64,000 bases of DNA, taken from contig CM119264.1 of the NCBI GenBank assembly GCA_051294375.1, positions 6,420,174 to 6,484,173 of the forward strand, written 5' to 3'. The notes under the pieces were generated by a model. It made no database searches and had not been told where the DNA came from. It worked only from the letters and a program-made list of their open reading frames with translations. The translations under genes were made by a program, and so were the position numbers. Shown piece after piece: positions 1 through 10,808 of the stretch. This DNA is from Paraspadella gotoi (taxonomy: Eukaryota > Chaetognatha). The first letter of the stretch is position 1, and every line of letters starts with the position of its first letter.

Positions 1-278
1 TCGTCATTTTTAATGCATAATGTACTGGTGACTTTTGCCATCTTAAGAAATCTTATCTTTTCAAAAAGGCTTCGCTTTTTAATCAATTTTTCAAAAAGAG
101 ATTCTCCCATCTCGTTCTCCGACGACGAAACGTATTTTCCCTCTTTCAAGGCTTCTCTTTTATTTAGAGAGCTTTTTCCACGTGGTCGACTTTTCCATTT
201 AAAATTGCATTTTTCTCCTTTTAACTCTTTTTTTTTCTCTTTCATTTTCTCTTTTCCCTAATTAAAGCGGAGAAACGG

Positions 279-405
<127 letters not shown>

Positions 406-1197
406 CGAGGCGGGAGTTCGTTAGAGGTGAGGCGAAGTGATGTCGAAACTTGAGATGCGTCACTTCAGTTATTCGTGGATAAGTTTCGGGGAAAGTAATG
501 AAAGATAGTAAAACATAATAACATAATAACATAACTCGTTTAAAAATTAAACGATGAGGTATGGGAAGCTCTTATCAACCCTGACACATACATCTTTAAA
601 TTAAGGGCACGAAACTGTTTTTCTCATTATAACACAGAATTCTCACTCACGCTCGTTTCCTTCTTCGGCTCATTGCTTTCCTTTCAATCAATAGTTGACA
701 CCGGAAAAGGAAAGGGCCCCTTTTTTGGGAAGGAGGAAGAAGTTTAGTCGTCGTCGTTGTCGTGGTCGTCGGTGGGTGTTATCATTTTCGACACCGATAT
801 GGTCACGGTTGCCATCATCGTATCAGTGATAGATGTGTCATTGATTCGAGTCGAGCGCGGCGAAGTCGTCATCGGGGTTGTCGTCGTCATTATCATCGTC
901 GTCATTTTCGTCAGGGTTAAGACATTGCCGCCATTTTTACGAAACCAAGAAATCGGCCGTTGAAGGACTTCGATATTTGGATAAATGTGAAGTGGAGACA
1001 AAATTGGTTTTGAGGTGAGGTGAGATAAGAAAATTGGATCTCAAACAAACTAAGTTACAAACAACAAAGATGATAACGATAAACGTCAGTAAGGGAATCA
1101 GCGAATTAAGACTTTGGATGAGATTAAAAATCCTCTCCTTAAAAATTCTTGGAATCTTTAATTTTCTTAGATTATTTAAATCATTCGTATCTGCTTC

Positions 1198-1290
1198 CTT
1201 CTCCTCCTCCTCCTCCTCCTCCTCCTCCTCCTCCATACTCAATCTACTCCTCCTCCTCTTCCTCCTCTTCTTCTTCCTCTTCCTCTTACA
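1198..1290. repeat. (TCC)n / (CTT)n trinucleotide-rich tract
   Basis: Runs of TCC followed by mixed CTC/TTC triplets. Read in different frames it gives poly-Ser, poly-Pro or poly-Glu open frames, which are not genes. Confidence 0.9.
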
Positions 1291-3136
1291 TCTCCAGGGC
1301 GTCGTTCTTCTTAATTGTTCTCCCATTGTTGTTGTTGTCGATTTTGTTTTCTTGTTTCTGTTTAAATTAAACCTAATCGATGCAATTGAACAGTTTTGTT
1401 CCCTTCCGCCATCACACTTTTAAACCTTGGTTGGACACTTAAACTCGTACGGTCTTTCTCGGACGTACACGCGCTCATTTAAAAGGGAAACCGGCGCAAG
1501 CACAAAAAAAGTAACAAAAACCGCTCACAATGTTACGTCTCGAACAAACTCTTCCAAGCATGCCTATCACCAATCGCTATTTACACCATGATTTCTGTCG
1601 ACAGATATTATCGCTCTGCACGCCTTCACGAATACCAGACTAACTCACCCATAAACTCACTCTCGCTCTTTACTCACACTTTTACGCACCAACTAACATG
1701 TTCGCTGACAAGCTCGCGAGCATGGCAAGCTCGTACACACACACACACACTCACACAAACTCTTACACCTCCATTTTTTCGATTAAGTCGTTCCTCCTCC
1801 TCCTCCTCTTCCTCCTCCTCCTCTTCCTCCCTTTCGAGTCTTTTAAGTCGCGAAGTAGACTTCCGTTTAAGGATATCGATTTTTTTTTTGGGGGGGGAGG
1901 GGTTGGGTGGGTGGGTAAAGGAGGGAGAAGGAGGGATGAGGAAGGCAAGCAGATGGTAGTGGTCGTGACGTGTGGGTAAGTGAAAGCCGACTGGTTTGAG
2001 GTTTCCGAACCCAAACGCGAGTCGCTCAAATTAATTGCTAATCGAATTCGTTTCTTGGGAGAAGTAGGGAAGTAGGGAAGTAGGAAGAGGATAAGAAAGT
2101 GGGGTTAGAAATATAATATGTAATAAAGTATAAATATAATGTGAAGATTAAAAAATTAATCGGGTTGAGGGGGGAAAATAGAATGAGAAAAGGTTTCTTC
2201 GGAGAATGGACGATGGGGAAAAAAAGTTTTGGTCAAGTTTCTGGGTGGAAATCGAGGGTCGTTAATGAAAATAGGGGAGGGGGATGGAGAGGAGAGAAAG
2301 GGGGGGGAGGCGGGGTTAAAGGAGTTGATCCCTGACGCCGGCTCAGGGGTCAAGAGGTCAAACAGTCGGGAGGACGCCGAGAAATTCCATCTTTTCTCTC
2401 TTTTCTTCTCTATTTTCTTTCCTCTTTTTTCATTTCTTTCTTTTTTTTTCGGGGCGAAAAGAAGTCAAGTAGAAAAAAGTGTCTGTTAGGGAGAGATCAC
2501 ATCTCCAAGTGACAAAAGCTCTCTGTCCCTCTCTCTCTCTCTCTCTCTTTTTCTCTCTTTCTGTTTCTCAGTCTCTCTGTTTTTCTCTCTCATCGATTTT
2601 TCGGGAAGAATATAAATTGGTTTAAAAATAATAATAATATAAGACGAAATGATAAATATTTGAAAAGTTTCACTGATACTCAGAGAAAAAAATTATTTTC
2701 GAGAAAATGGGATCAGAAACCATCGGAGCGAAATTTGATTTTTTTTTCTTTTCTTAAATAACTTTTTTTTTCATTCCTTTTTTAAAATTTTTGTCTTTTT
2801 TTGTCTTTTTTTGGTCTTTTTTATTTTTATTTACTTTTTCAGTTTTTTATTTCTCAAACCTCCTTACATTACCATTTTTGTATCTTAATTTCTTCTTTGG
2901 TCATGTTTGTTCGTTATTGGGCATGTAAATGTTTACGTACCAGAGTTTTGTTCAAACGAAATATTACTCCATAAAAAGGAATAATCAAGCTTTTCTCTAT
3001 TACTCAAGTTCAATTGACCGACTGTACGTCGCCGATTCTTCACTCCTAGACAGGAACTTTTAAAAATAGCTCCTCCCTTCAATTCCGGTCAGAGGATCGA
3101 GATTCCCGACGACTCATAAACCGAAAAAGAACTCAC

Positions 3137-3283
3137 CTTTGGTCGGACGAGGTGAGTTTGAATGCCGTTGGCCGACTTTCCCTCTCCGCCGCCGCCAACG
3201 CCGCTTTGGGATTTGGCCACGCCCCCTTTGGCGTCGGATCTGGATCCGCCGGCGGCGTCATCGTGGTAGGCGTGGGTCAACAC
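3137..3283 (-). CDS. Probable internal exon, 49 codons, possibly near the 3' end of the Ig gene
   Basis: On the minus strand a pyrimidine-rich acceptor ending in CTCTCAG precedes 147 open bases. They end at a consensus donor (AAAG, then GTGAGT). Both ends are phase 0, matching the phase-0 ends of the exons upstream at 4950-5063, 5699-5812 and 6180-6338. The peptide is hydrophilic, with a Gly-rich centre and many Ser, Lys and His residues, and has no Ig hallmark, so it could be a stalk or cytoplasmic segment. Membership in the Ig gene rests only on strand, spacing and phase. An independent neighbouring gene is possible. Confidence 0.5.
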
Positions 3284-3761
3284 CTGAGAGAGACGGAGGG
3301 GTGGACAGGGAGATTGGTGACGTTGAGAGAAAGAGAGGTCATGCGCTGATAAGGGACGGGGTCACTGATGAGATCACTTGCCATTTAATCTTATAGCAAG
3401 TCATCCGAATAGAATGACTCTATATGTTATAAATATACAATTGACATAGTAACAGTTCTTAAAAACGTTATACCACCTCCAGAGCTCGGTACTCTCGGAG
3501 TGAATAAACAAGACTGTGTGAGCGTCTTCATTGTTAAGTCGTTATTTCGTTTGAAAATTTGGTTCACTAGAAGGATATACGAAAAATGCCAATTCACATT
3601 CAAAAGATTCAAATTTAATATTATTAAAAATAATATGAAGAGGAATGAGGTGCTTTTCGAAGAATTATGGCCTTTTTCAAAAATAACTTGCAAAACGGGC
3701 AATGCCCTCGAAGAAAAGACGACCTTTCGCTCTCGTTGGCTGAAAAGTCGGCGAAAAGCGA

Positions 3762-3862
3762 CTCATGCGTCGGCTGAAATGTCGGCTAAAATGTCGGTAG
3801 AATTGTCGGCTAAAATTTCGGTTGAATTGTCGGCTGAAATGTCGGCTAAAATGTCGGCAAAA
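3762..3862 (+). repeat. 12-bp tandem repeat, about eight units
   Basis: Units resembling GCTGAAATGTCG / GCTAAAATGTCG / GTAGAATTGTCG repeat head to tail. Because the period is divisible by three, the surrounding plus-strand frame reads a repeated Ser-Ala-Glu/Lys-Met tetrapeptide. That frame starts in AT-rich sequence with no coding character, so I do not call it a gene. Confidence 0.8.
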
Positions 3863-4154
3863 ACTGTGGACGGAGCAATAGAACGAGAGAGAATGAGTTT
3901 TGAAAACTGGGATAGAATTTTTTTTTTAAGAGGATTTTATCGAAGAATGAGACGGGAGGATCGGTAGGTGAAAGGTAAGAGAATATTTGACATTTACATG
4001 TTCAACTCAACAGTTTACTTGGGATATTAGAAATAAATAATCAAAATTATGTTACGTTACATTACGAAACAAAATTAACTACCATGAAAAGGGTTTAACG
4101 AAGTTTTCCAGGCCGAGGTCATTGTGGGCTAAGGGTCGCAAGAGAATCCCGTTA

Positions 4155-4196
4155 CTTACACTTACGAACTTACACTTACACTTACACTTACACTAA
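4155..4196. repeat. ACTTAC hexanucleotide repeat
   Basis: About six copies of ACTTAC with one interrupted unit. It is not a TTAGGG-type telomeric repeat. Confidence 0.8.
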
Positions 4197-4481
4197 CGAA
4201 CATGTTTTATCTGTAAAACGTAAACGTCCTTTGTGCTCTTACAAACTACTTCTTAAAAAGCTAAAGTAAAACTTGACCCATAACTTGAATTAACTCACCA
4301 AAAAAAACCCTCCTCTCCAAAAAAACAACTTTCGGCCTTTTGTTCACGCTCGGTCGCGTATCGCTCACGTTCACGCCTTGTCACGCAATACACGTAGTCT
4401 GCACTAGTGCGTCAAATCTCTCGGCAAAAAAAAAACCAAAAAAACCCCGAACAGACGCGATTCATTGAGCAAGAAAATTTT

Positions 4482-4536
4482 CCTTTCCCCAAATCCCTTA
4501 CCTTTTTCCTTTCCCCAAATCCCTTACCTTTTTCCT
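4482..4536. repeat. Direct duplication of a 27-bp pyrimidine-rich unit
   Basis: A unit beginning CCTTTCCCCAAATCCCTTAC occurs twice in immediate succession. Confidence 0.85.
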
Positions 4537-4749
4537 CTCGTCAGCTGCTTTCCGTTAATACCTGACTTCTCCTTTTCCCTCGCTGGGTTTCTCCAACTTT
4601 CTTACTTTTTTTTACTACCTCACATATTCTTATCCACTTACTTCCTTTTTCTTACATCCACGAACATACTTTCCTCTTTTATGTAACAATTACACAACGC
4701 TCCTCACCCACCCACCCAACGTTTCTTCCGTGACCTTACTCGAACTTAC

Positions 4750-4809
4750 CTCGCCCCCGTTGATCCGATTACCCTCGATTTCTCCATAATCGACCTCATC
4801 AACCCTCAT
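4750..4809 (-). CDS. Candidate 20-codon micro-exon downstream of Ig4
   Basis: Sixty open bases on the minus strand end at a strong donor (GAG, then GTAAGT). They are phase 0 at both ends and fit between the exons at 4950-5063 and 3137-3283, leaving an intron of only 140 bases upstream. The proposed acceptor (GAAAAG) lacks a good pyrimidine tract, so the 5' border is weak. The encoded stretch is acidic and polar. Confidence 0.3.
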
Positions 4810-4949
4810 CTTTTCGTCAGGAGGATTTAGATTCCGCGATCATATCAATTTTCTTCGCTCACCCACGCATTCGGCTACCCCAACCTCCTTCTCTCCGACT
4901 GCCTTTCCTTTCCGACTTCCCACTCCGACCTTCCACCTCGCTGACTCAC

Positions 4950-5063
4950 GTCCAAAGGGTGGATGATGCTGTAGACTTCCTGACTCGCGGGGTCTCCCAG
5001 CGGAAAAGGAAAATCTCCGAAGCGAATCACAGGTTTGAGCGAAACCACTTTCGAGATGGATCC
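4950..5063 (-). CDS. Ig gene exon 10: end of Ig-like domain 4 (38 codons)
   Basis: A pyrimidine-rich acceptor ending GACAG precedes 114 open bases, followed by a perfect donor (GAC, then GTGAGT). It is phase 0 at both ends. The peptide contains FGDFPF, where an Ig F strand usually has a Tyr-x-Cys pattern, followed by a G-strand-like EVYSII segment. The canonical second cysteine is therefore replaced by Phe. It has the same length (114 bases) as the preceding exon. Confidence 0.6.
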
Positions 5064-5646
5064 CTGTCGGTGGAGGAGAGCGGGGGGGGGGATAGCGGTT
5101 GGGTGAGTGAAAACGGAGAGAGGGATCGAAGTGAACTGTGATTATTGTCACTGTGTGAGGAAAAAGAAAGGAAAAATGAGAAGGGAGAGAGAAAATTAAA
5201 AAAAAACGATAGAAGCAATGATGTAGGCTGTAAGAAAGAAAATTAATAAGATGAAAAAAGAGAATGCAAAGATGGAGATTTCTTTACTCGTTAGTCTTAG
5301 AAAAGGAAAAAGAAAGTAAAAAAAAAATTATGACAAACTAGAGAGAAAAGAACACGAAAAATAAAGACATATACATTAAAAAAAGGATAAAAAGAATAAA
5401 AGAATAAAAAAAATATAAAGTCCAAGATCTAAATGGAAAAAGAGAAGCAGAAAGTTCAAAGCCACAGGCCAGGAAAAGAAAACAGTATGAAAAAGAAAAA
5501 AAAAGGAAAGCATTAAAAGTGTTGGAAAAAGAAAACAACAGAGGGCGCCGGTCGTCGGTGACACGGATCGTCAATAACTCATGACGAGGTCGCGGGAAAA
5601 CACGTCTTCTACTCGTAAAAGATACCATATATTTGATTAACTGGAC

Positions 5647-5648
<2 letters not shown>

Positions 5649-5677
<29 letters not shown>

Positions 5678-5678
5678 N
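5649..5678. repeat. (CT)n beside a 10-N gap
   Basis: A CT dinucleotide run ends directly at a ten-base N run (5679-5688). The gap sits ten bases from the donor of the 5699-5812 exon. Confidence 0.9.
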
Positions 5679-5698
5679 NNNNNNNNNCCGACGCTCAC

Positions 5699-5812
5699 CT
5701 GAATTCCATCAATGATAAGATGGAAAGGATAAAGTTCCATGTTTGGTTTCAAAAGGTTTTTGGCGAAGAGAAAGGATGTGCGGAGTTTGTGCGGAGCGAG
5801 AACACGAAGCGT
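5699..5812 (-). CDS. Ig gene exon 9: middle of Ig-like domain 4 (38 codons)
   Basis: The acceptor (CACATCGCAG) and donor (TTCAG, then GTGAGC) are both good, and the 114 bases are open in phase 0. The end of the peptide alternates hydrophobic residues (FHLIID), as expected for an Ig E strand. It joins in phase with the exons at 6180-6338 and 4950-5063. Identity rests on position, phase and strand pattern rather than on a diagnostic motif. Confidence 0.6.
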
Positions 5813-5869
5813 CTGCGATGTGGAAAACACGTTGATTGTTGGATAAAAATATTATGAATGGGATATATA

Positions 5870-5901
5870 TATTTAATTTAATTTAATTTAATTTAATTTA
5901 A
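5870..5901. repeat. (TTTAA)n pentanucleotide repeat
   Basis: About six consecutive copies of TTTAA. Confidence 0.9.
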
Positions 5902-6179
5902 AGCCGAAAAAGAATTGTTTTTCATGTCATGGCCTGCGACATTGTGAAATTTGATACAAAAGGACTAATCCCAAACACTAATCTTTAATCCCTAAACAAC
6001 ATCCCTAAAATAATTCCTTTCCCCTAAACTAATTTTTAACCTTAAAAACTAACTTCAATTCCGAATTTAAGCTGAAATAGTGCGCTTTTAGAAAATATAG
6101 CAGTATTTTCTTTGTTCTTCATCTGTCCAATTTATCTTCGCCCCCTCCGACGACCCTTCTTCCCTTCAAAAAAATAAAC

Positions 6180-6338
6180 CTGTTGATGTTGATGCTGAAA
6201 GTCGGACGTGTTGATGGCGGAGAGAGCGAAGGCGTCGGAGTAATCCCAGAGGATCTTGGGGTAAGGGATGAGCGGATGACCGAAGATGTCGCAGAAGACG
6301 CGGAGGAAAGCGTTGCGCATGTCGTACTCCTGCGTGTC
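6180..6338 (-). CDS. Ig gene exon 8: first half of Ig-like domain 4 (53 codons)
   Basis: The exon lies between an acceptor ending CCCGCGCAG and a GT donor after CAACAG, with both ends in phase 0. Its peptide contains RVFCDIFGHP followed 11 residues later by KILW. This is the B-strand Cys, a Gly-x-Pro turn and the C-strand Trp of an Ig fold. It follows directly on the YGPYVDCQ end of the upstream exon, the usual inter-Ig linker ending in a Gly-Pro. The Gln/His-rich end may be a loop. Confidence 0.75.
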
Positions 6339-6869
6339 CTGCGCGGGTCGGGGGAGAGAGGGAAGGCTACTGCGTGAAATGATATCAAGACAAAGACAAA
6401 GACAATGTCATAGACAAAGACAAAGGTGATTTGGGTGTGAACCCATTTCGCATCCGTTTATGTTCTATCCCTGATTTGAGCAATCGATGAGCAGTGTATT
6501 TAAAAAAGCAATATATATATAAATAGATATAGATTAAATAGTAAAACCTTAATAAAATTTAAAAATAGAAAATAGTGAAACAATTAATTTTGCTAAAGCA
6601 TGATAAATCATTTAGTAGTTTTTCGTTCACTAAACAATATTTCATTGTTATTTTAATTTTTTAAAAACTGATAGACAGTTATGTAGCAATATGAAAATAC
6701 TACTGTGAAAATTCTACATCATTTATATCATCTATTAATGCAAAGTGAAAATAGAAATAGAAAATAGAAACCCAGGTGAAATCGCTAACTCGATACTCGC
6801 TTGGGGTCGCCACCGCTTCCAAGTTTCGTATCAAACCCAAACCAATTCCTCTTATTTTTCTTGCGGCGC

Positions 6870-7030
6870 GAGATTGTTTTCCCAATAAAACGGGCGTTTC
6901 GCTCCATAAACTAAAATCGGTTGGTGCGATAAAGCAGGTGATTTGCCAAATAAAACAGGGGCACTCGTCCGAATGAAAAAAAAAAGAGTTGGTTTACCGA
7001 TAAAATGGGCGCTGTTGGTTCGATAAAAAA
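6870..7030. repeat. Degenerate repeats of a CCRATAAAAYGGGCG-like motif
   Basis: Variants of a GATAAAA(C/T)GGGCG-like motif recur at about 6881, 6928, 6947, 6998 and 7020 on the plus strand. Spacing is irregular, about 20-50 bases. It lies in an intron of the Ig gene. Confidence 0.5.
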
Positions 7031-7208
7031 AAAATGACTGAGGGTGGAAAATGAGACTGCAGTTTTGTTTATGAGAATTTAGGGCAATAAAATAAAAAAA
7101 GGGCAGTTAAAATCTCAGTAGTTTTGCATAATAAAACTGAGGAAGAGTGTTGAACGGGAGATTTGCTTGATTTGTTAAAGAAGTAATTATTAAATAAAAC
7201 TGAAAAGA

Positions 7209-7327
7209 GAACCATATCACCTTATGTTTAATAAACATAGTTTATGGCCTTAGGAATAGACCCAAAAAAAAGCCATACCACCTTATGTTTAATAAACATT
7301 GTTTTTGGCCTTAGGAATAGACCAAAG
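7209..7327. repeat. Two direct copies of a 56-60 bp unit with a palindromic core
   Basis: The two units share the sequence from ACCTTATGTTTAATAAACAT through GGCCTTAGGAATAGACC. Each contains the near-perfect palindrome TATGTTTAATAAACATA or a one-base variant of it. Confidence 0.85.
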
Positions 7328-7539
7328 AAAACCTAATAAATCCATATTGTCTTAACTAACTTAAATAAAAATCTCTTGTGACAAAATGGTAGATGGTAAT
7401 GTGAAAGATGATAAAACTAGACTAAACATGTTAAAATGAAACAAATGGTTTAATGATGAATAAAGAATCACAGAGAAATGAGAAAAAAGTATTCTGAATA
7501 AGGATTCGTTAATGTGATGTAAATAATAAATGTATTTAC

Positions 7540-7613
7540 CTGACAATCGACGTAAGGACCGTAGTTGAAATCGACGGTGATGTTGTGAGAGACGAAACCG
7601 GTTTTGCTGCGAA
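7540..7613 (-). CDS. Ig gene exon 7: end of Ig-like domain 3 and linker (24 codons)
   Basis: A short exon (74 bases) between an acceptor ending TTCACGCAG and donor TGTCAG|GTAAAT, incoming phase 1 and outgoing phase 0. The peptide carries an N-glycosylation sequon (NIT) and ends with the YGP motif typical of the last strand of an Ig domain and the linker to the next. Its first two bases complete a Val codon with the single base left by the exon at 9936-10096. Confidence 0.75.
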
Positions 7614-7644
7614 CTGCGTGAAAACAAGGATGGGATGAGTTTTA

Positions 7645-7748
<104 letters not shown>

Positions 7749-8218
7749 TTCTTAAAAGTCAAACAGAGAGGGAACCATCCCTTCTAATCTTCAGCTGTCA
7801 CCCTCAAAAAAATAAAAATAAAAGGTGAATTTTTTTTCCAGTGAGTAAAATAGTCTCACATTTTTTTTAGCTCAGGAATAGATAGTTTTTAAATTTTTAA
7901 CATCCATTAAATATTCAAATTACAATATCGTAATTACAATTTGATTACAATATGATTTTCTCTTTCTCGGCCCATCAAACGCAGCTTCATAAAAAAAACA
8001 GAAAGAAAAGGAAAAAAAAAAGAGAAATTAAGAATTCCTTTGAATTCAAACCTCGATATATAATATTTTTCATCATTCTTCTTTTTCTCGTCTTTTGTTT
8101 TTACCATCTAATGCGTTTAAAGTACCAAAGGTTTTACCACCCCCTCCTCCTCCCCTTTTGGAATTCGGAATAAACTTTCTCTTTTCGCTCTCTGGAAGAA
8201 CCCCCGGGGAGTGCGGCA

Positions 8219-8546
8219 ACGGGGGGGGGGGGGAGCGGGAAGAGCGTGGGGGTTGAGTGGGCGTGCAAGAGGAAACGGCTGTTAGGGGGGCGGGACGGAG
8301 AAAAATAGGGATCGTGAAAGCGGGCGGTACGAAATATAGACGCGAGTAATAATGTATTTCGTATGCGACAACGAAGCCGGTGACTGAGTACGTGGGCGAT
8401 GGCGGGAATGTTATTGCTGCGNNNNNNNNNNNNNNNNNNNNNNNNNTTGTGCCAGGTACTACGGTATGAAGCCAATTACCTAAACGGAACCCGCGGCGGG
8501 GGGGGGAAGGGGGTAGTGGTGGCGGGGGGGGGGTAAAGGGGGAGTC
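8219..8546 (+). repeat. Cluster of long G tracts flanking a 25-N gap
   Basis: Plus-strand G runs of about 6-14 bases occur around 8219-8236, 8287-8292, 8494-8511 and 8524-8545. A 25-N gap at 8422-8446 lies between them. Four or more G runs close together could form a G-quadruplex, and such sequence is hard to sequence. Confidence 0.8.
8422..8446. other. Assembly gap (25 N)
   Basis: A run of exactly 25 N between G-rich sequences. No gene is visibly interrupted. Confidence 0.99.
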
Positions 8547-8710
8547 GCGTTGGATGAGCCTGTCGAACGGTATCGAGTATAAAGGCGGGAGATATCGGAG
8601 GGAGAGACAGAGACCGCGCAGTCTCGTCAAAAAAAAAAAAAAAATGCCCGAGCTTACCATCCTCTAGGGAATTGGAGGGAGAAGAAGAGAAGGGGAGAAA
8701 AGATATGACT

Positions 8711-9543
8711 TTTTTTTTTTAGATGCGAGGCGAAGTTTAAAGTATCGGGAGAAGAGGAAGAGAACTTTTTTTGAACCGAGTACCGCACAATACGGGGACA
8801 ATCAGTTGATTGTCTTCTTTCTCTGTCTCATGGCCAACGAAAATAAATATAACAAAAAAACTAAGTCACAGATCGGCAAAAAAGTGAAGATTGTTTATTG
8901 AGAGCGTCATCAGTTAGTCGTGGGTCGATATATGAAGGTAAGGTTAATGGTAAGTTTATCTTGAATCTTGATCTTGTTCGCGTCCAATATACCGCGAATA
9001 ACCGATGAACTTACCCCAAACTAGTTGCCGGAATCCGGTAAGGTGGTAAGGTTTGAACTGAGCTACTCACCCAGCTAACTTTACCAGCAGCAGGACGAGG
9101 AAGCGTGGGGCGGTGAGCGTGGAGAGATACTTGCGAGTCGAGTTTGAGCGAAGCTTTCAACCCGAAGATCATTTCTTCGACGCCTGAGGGAATCGGTTGT
9201 TAGTTGACGACGTAAGCGGATCCGTTGTGGTACAACCACGTCACGTTCCTGCGGGAGGAACAAAGCCGATCGGGAAATTAAGAGCGCAAACTTTTTCTCT
9301 TCCAAAAGCCGATCGAGAACGACAAGATTGTCACCGTTTGCACTTGCAGCTCGGTATACAAGTTTTTCTTTCCGTTGCTACGCGACGAAACGAAGAAAAG
9401 AAACCTCTGGCCCAAATTCCTAAAAGAAAAAAAAACAAAACTTTCAAACTGCGATATTGCACCGAAGGGGATTTCTCTGCTCTTACACTCTATTCACCGA
9501 AAGGAGGGTGACGGCGGTTGACGACGACGACAATGACGAACGA
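8711..9543. repeat. First copy of a tandem duplication of about 0.85 kb
   Basis: It matches 9565-10384 almost base for base apart from many one-base indels. It includes a frameshifted copy of Ig exon 6 (9085-9248) with its flanking intron. Confidence 0.9.
9085..9248 (-). pseudogene. Broken duplicate of Ig gene exon 6
   Basis: The same splice borders and almost the same sequence as the exon at 9936-10096. At least three single-base indels (an added A after AACTA, a missing A in GAAGAAA, an added A in GCAAGTA, minus-strand sense) break the frame. The donor region also differs. It could be an unpolished assembly duplicate or a decaying exon duplicate. The indel-only divergence favours the first. 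Confidence 0.75.
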
Positions 9544-9564
9544 CTAACAATATCTCTCTCTCAC

Positions 9565-10384
9565 TTTTTTTTTAGATGCGAGGCGAAGTTTAAAGATCGG
9601 GGAGAAGAGGAGAGAACTTTTTTTGAACCGAGTACGCAATACGGGGTCAATCAGTTGGATTGTCTCTTTCTCTGTCTCATGGCAACGAATAAATAATAAC
9701 AAAAAAACTAAGTCACAGATCGGCAAAAAAGGTGAAGATTGTTTATGAGAGGTCATCAGTAGTCGTGGGTCGATATATGAAGGTAAGGTTAATGCTAAGT
9801 TTATCTTGAATCTTGTTGCGCGTCCAGCACGTATTAGATCCACCGGAATAACCGATGAACTTACCCCAAACTAGTTTGCCGGAATCGGTAAGGTGGTAAA
9901 GGTTTGAACTGAGCTAACTCACCCAGCTAACTTACCCAGCAGGACGAGGAAGCGTTGGGGGGTGAGCGTGGAGAGATACTGCGAGTCGAGTTTGAGCGAA
10001 GCTTTCAACCCGAAGATCATTTTCTTCGACGCCTGAGGGAATCGGTTGTAGTTGACGACGTAAGCGGATCCGTTGTGGTACAACCACGTCACGTTCCTGC
10101 GGAGAACAAAGCCGATCGGGAAATAAGAGGCAAACTTTATTCTCTTCCAAAAGCCGATCGAGAACGACTAAGATTGTCACGTTTGCAACTTTGCAGCTCG
10201 GTATACAAGTTTTTCTTCCGTTGCTACGCGACGAAACGAGAAAAGAAACCTCTGGCGCCAAATTCCTAAAAAGAAAAAAAACAAACTTTCAACTGCGATA
10301 TGCACCGAAGGGATTTCTCTGCTCTTACACTCTAATTCACCGAAAGGAGGCTGACGGCGGTGACGACGACGACAATGACGACGA
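9565..10384. repeat. Second copy of the 0.85-kb tandem duplication
   Basis: Direct repeat of 8711-9543. This copy holds the intact version of Ig exon 6. Confidence 0.9.
9936..10096 (-). CDS. Ig gene exon 6: central part of Ig-like domain 3 (53 full codons)
   Basis: A good acceptor (TTCTCCGCAG) and donor (CTGCTGG|GTAAG) enclose 161 bases, incoming phase 2 and outgoing phase 1. The peptide begins NVTWLYHNGS, an N-glycosylation sequon followed by the C-strand Trp of an Ig fold. It continues through polar loops to hydrophobic strands. Upstream it completes an Arg codon from the exon at 14922-15008, placing this Trp after the SSNPPVS turn as in classical Ig domains. The length fits exactly. Confidence 0.8.
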
Positions 10385-10551
10385 TAACAATGAGGGCAAC
10401 GATGACATTGAGAAGAGATCAACAGCAATGAAAACCACAACCACAACTACGACGTTGATAGCGAGAAAGAAAGAGGATGACGTCGATAAAAAGATGACAA
10501 ATTGTCGAGAACAGCGACGACATCTCAGCAAATAAAGACACCATTGAAGAA

Positions 10552-10592
10552 AGCAACGACGACGACAACGACGACAACGACGACGACGGCGG
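10552..10592. repeat. (GAC)n tract
   Basis: Imperfect ACG/GAC trinucleotide run on the plus strand. Confidence 0.85.
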
Positions 10593-10808
10593 CTGGGTTT
10601 TTCCCCGAATCAGGAAATATTTCATTTCCGACCGAGCGACGCCGCGGCTTCCAGCGCCGAATGACGGAGAGGCTTAAAAACAAAAGACGCGGGGATTTGG
10701 AGGAGGAAAAAAAAGAGCATCAGAAACAAAAGCCTTTGGTTCCGTTAACCTTGTAAACGAACGTTGGAGTACAAGGGGAAAAGATCCCTCGCGACAATTT
10801 AGAGAGAG

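Larger units (their letters stand above)
3284..4749. other. Probable intron with small tandem repeats
   Basis: No splice-bounded open segment was recognised. It contains a 12-bp tandem repeat at 3762-3862, an ACTTAC hexanucleotide repeat at 4155-4196 and a direct duplication of a 27-bp unit at 4482-4536. Confidence 0.5.

Noticed and set aside
757-963. Plus-strand frame with a hydrophobic Val/Ile stretch resembling a membrane helix
   Set aside because: The hydrophobic run comes from GTC/ATC trinucleotide repeats; it is on the wrong strand to anchor the Ig protein.
3500-3967. 155-codon plus-strand frame with a Ser-Ala-Glu-Met repeat
   Set aside because: Starts in AT-rich sequence without coding character; the repeat is a 12-bp tandem array whose period keeps the frame open.
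4155-4196. Telomere-like hexamer array
   Set aside because: The unit is ACTTAC, not TTAGGG or TTAGG, and only about six copies occur internally.
4750-5063. ITAM-like pair of Tyr-x-x-Ile motifs spanning the exons at 4950-5063 and 4750-4809
   Set aside because: The first motif lies where the last strand of Ig domain 4 is expected (extracellular), there is no membrane segment between, and the 4750-4809 exon is weakly supported.
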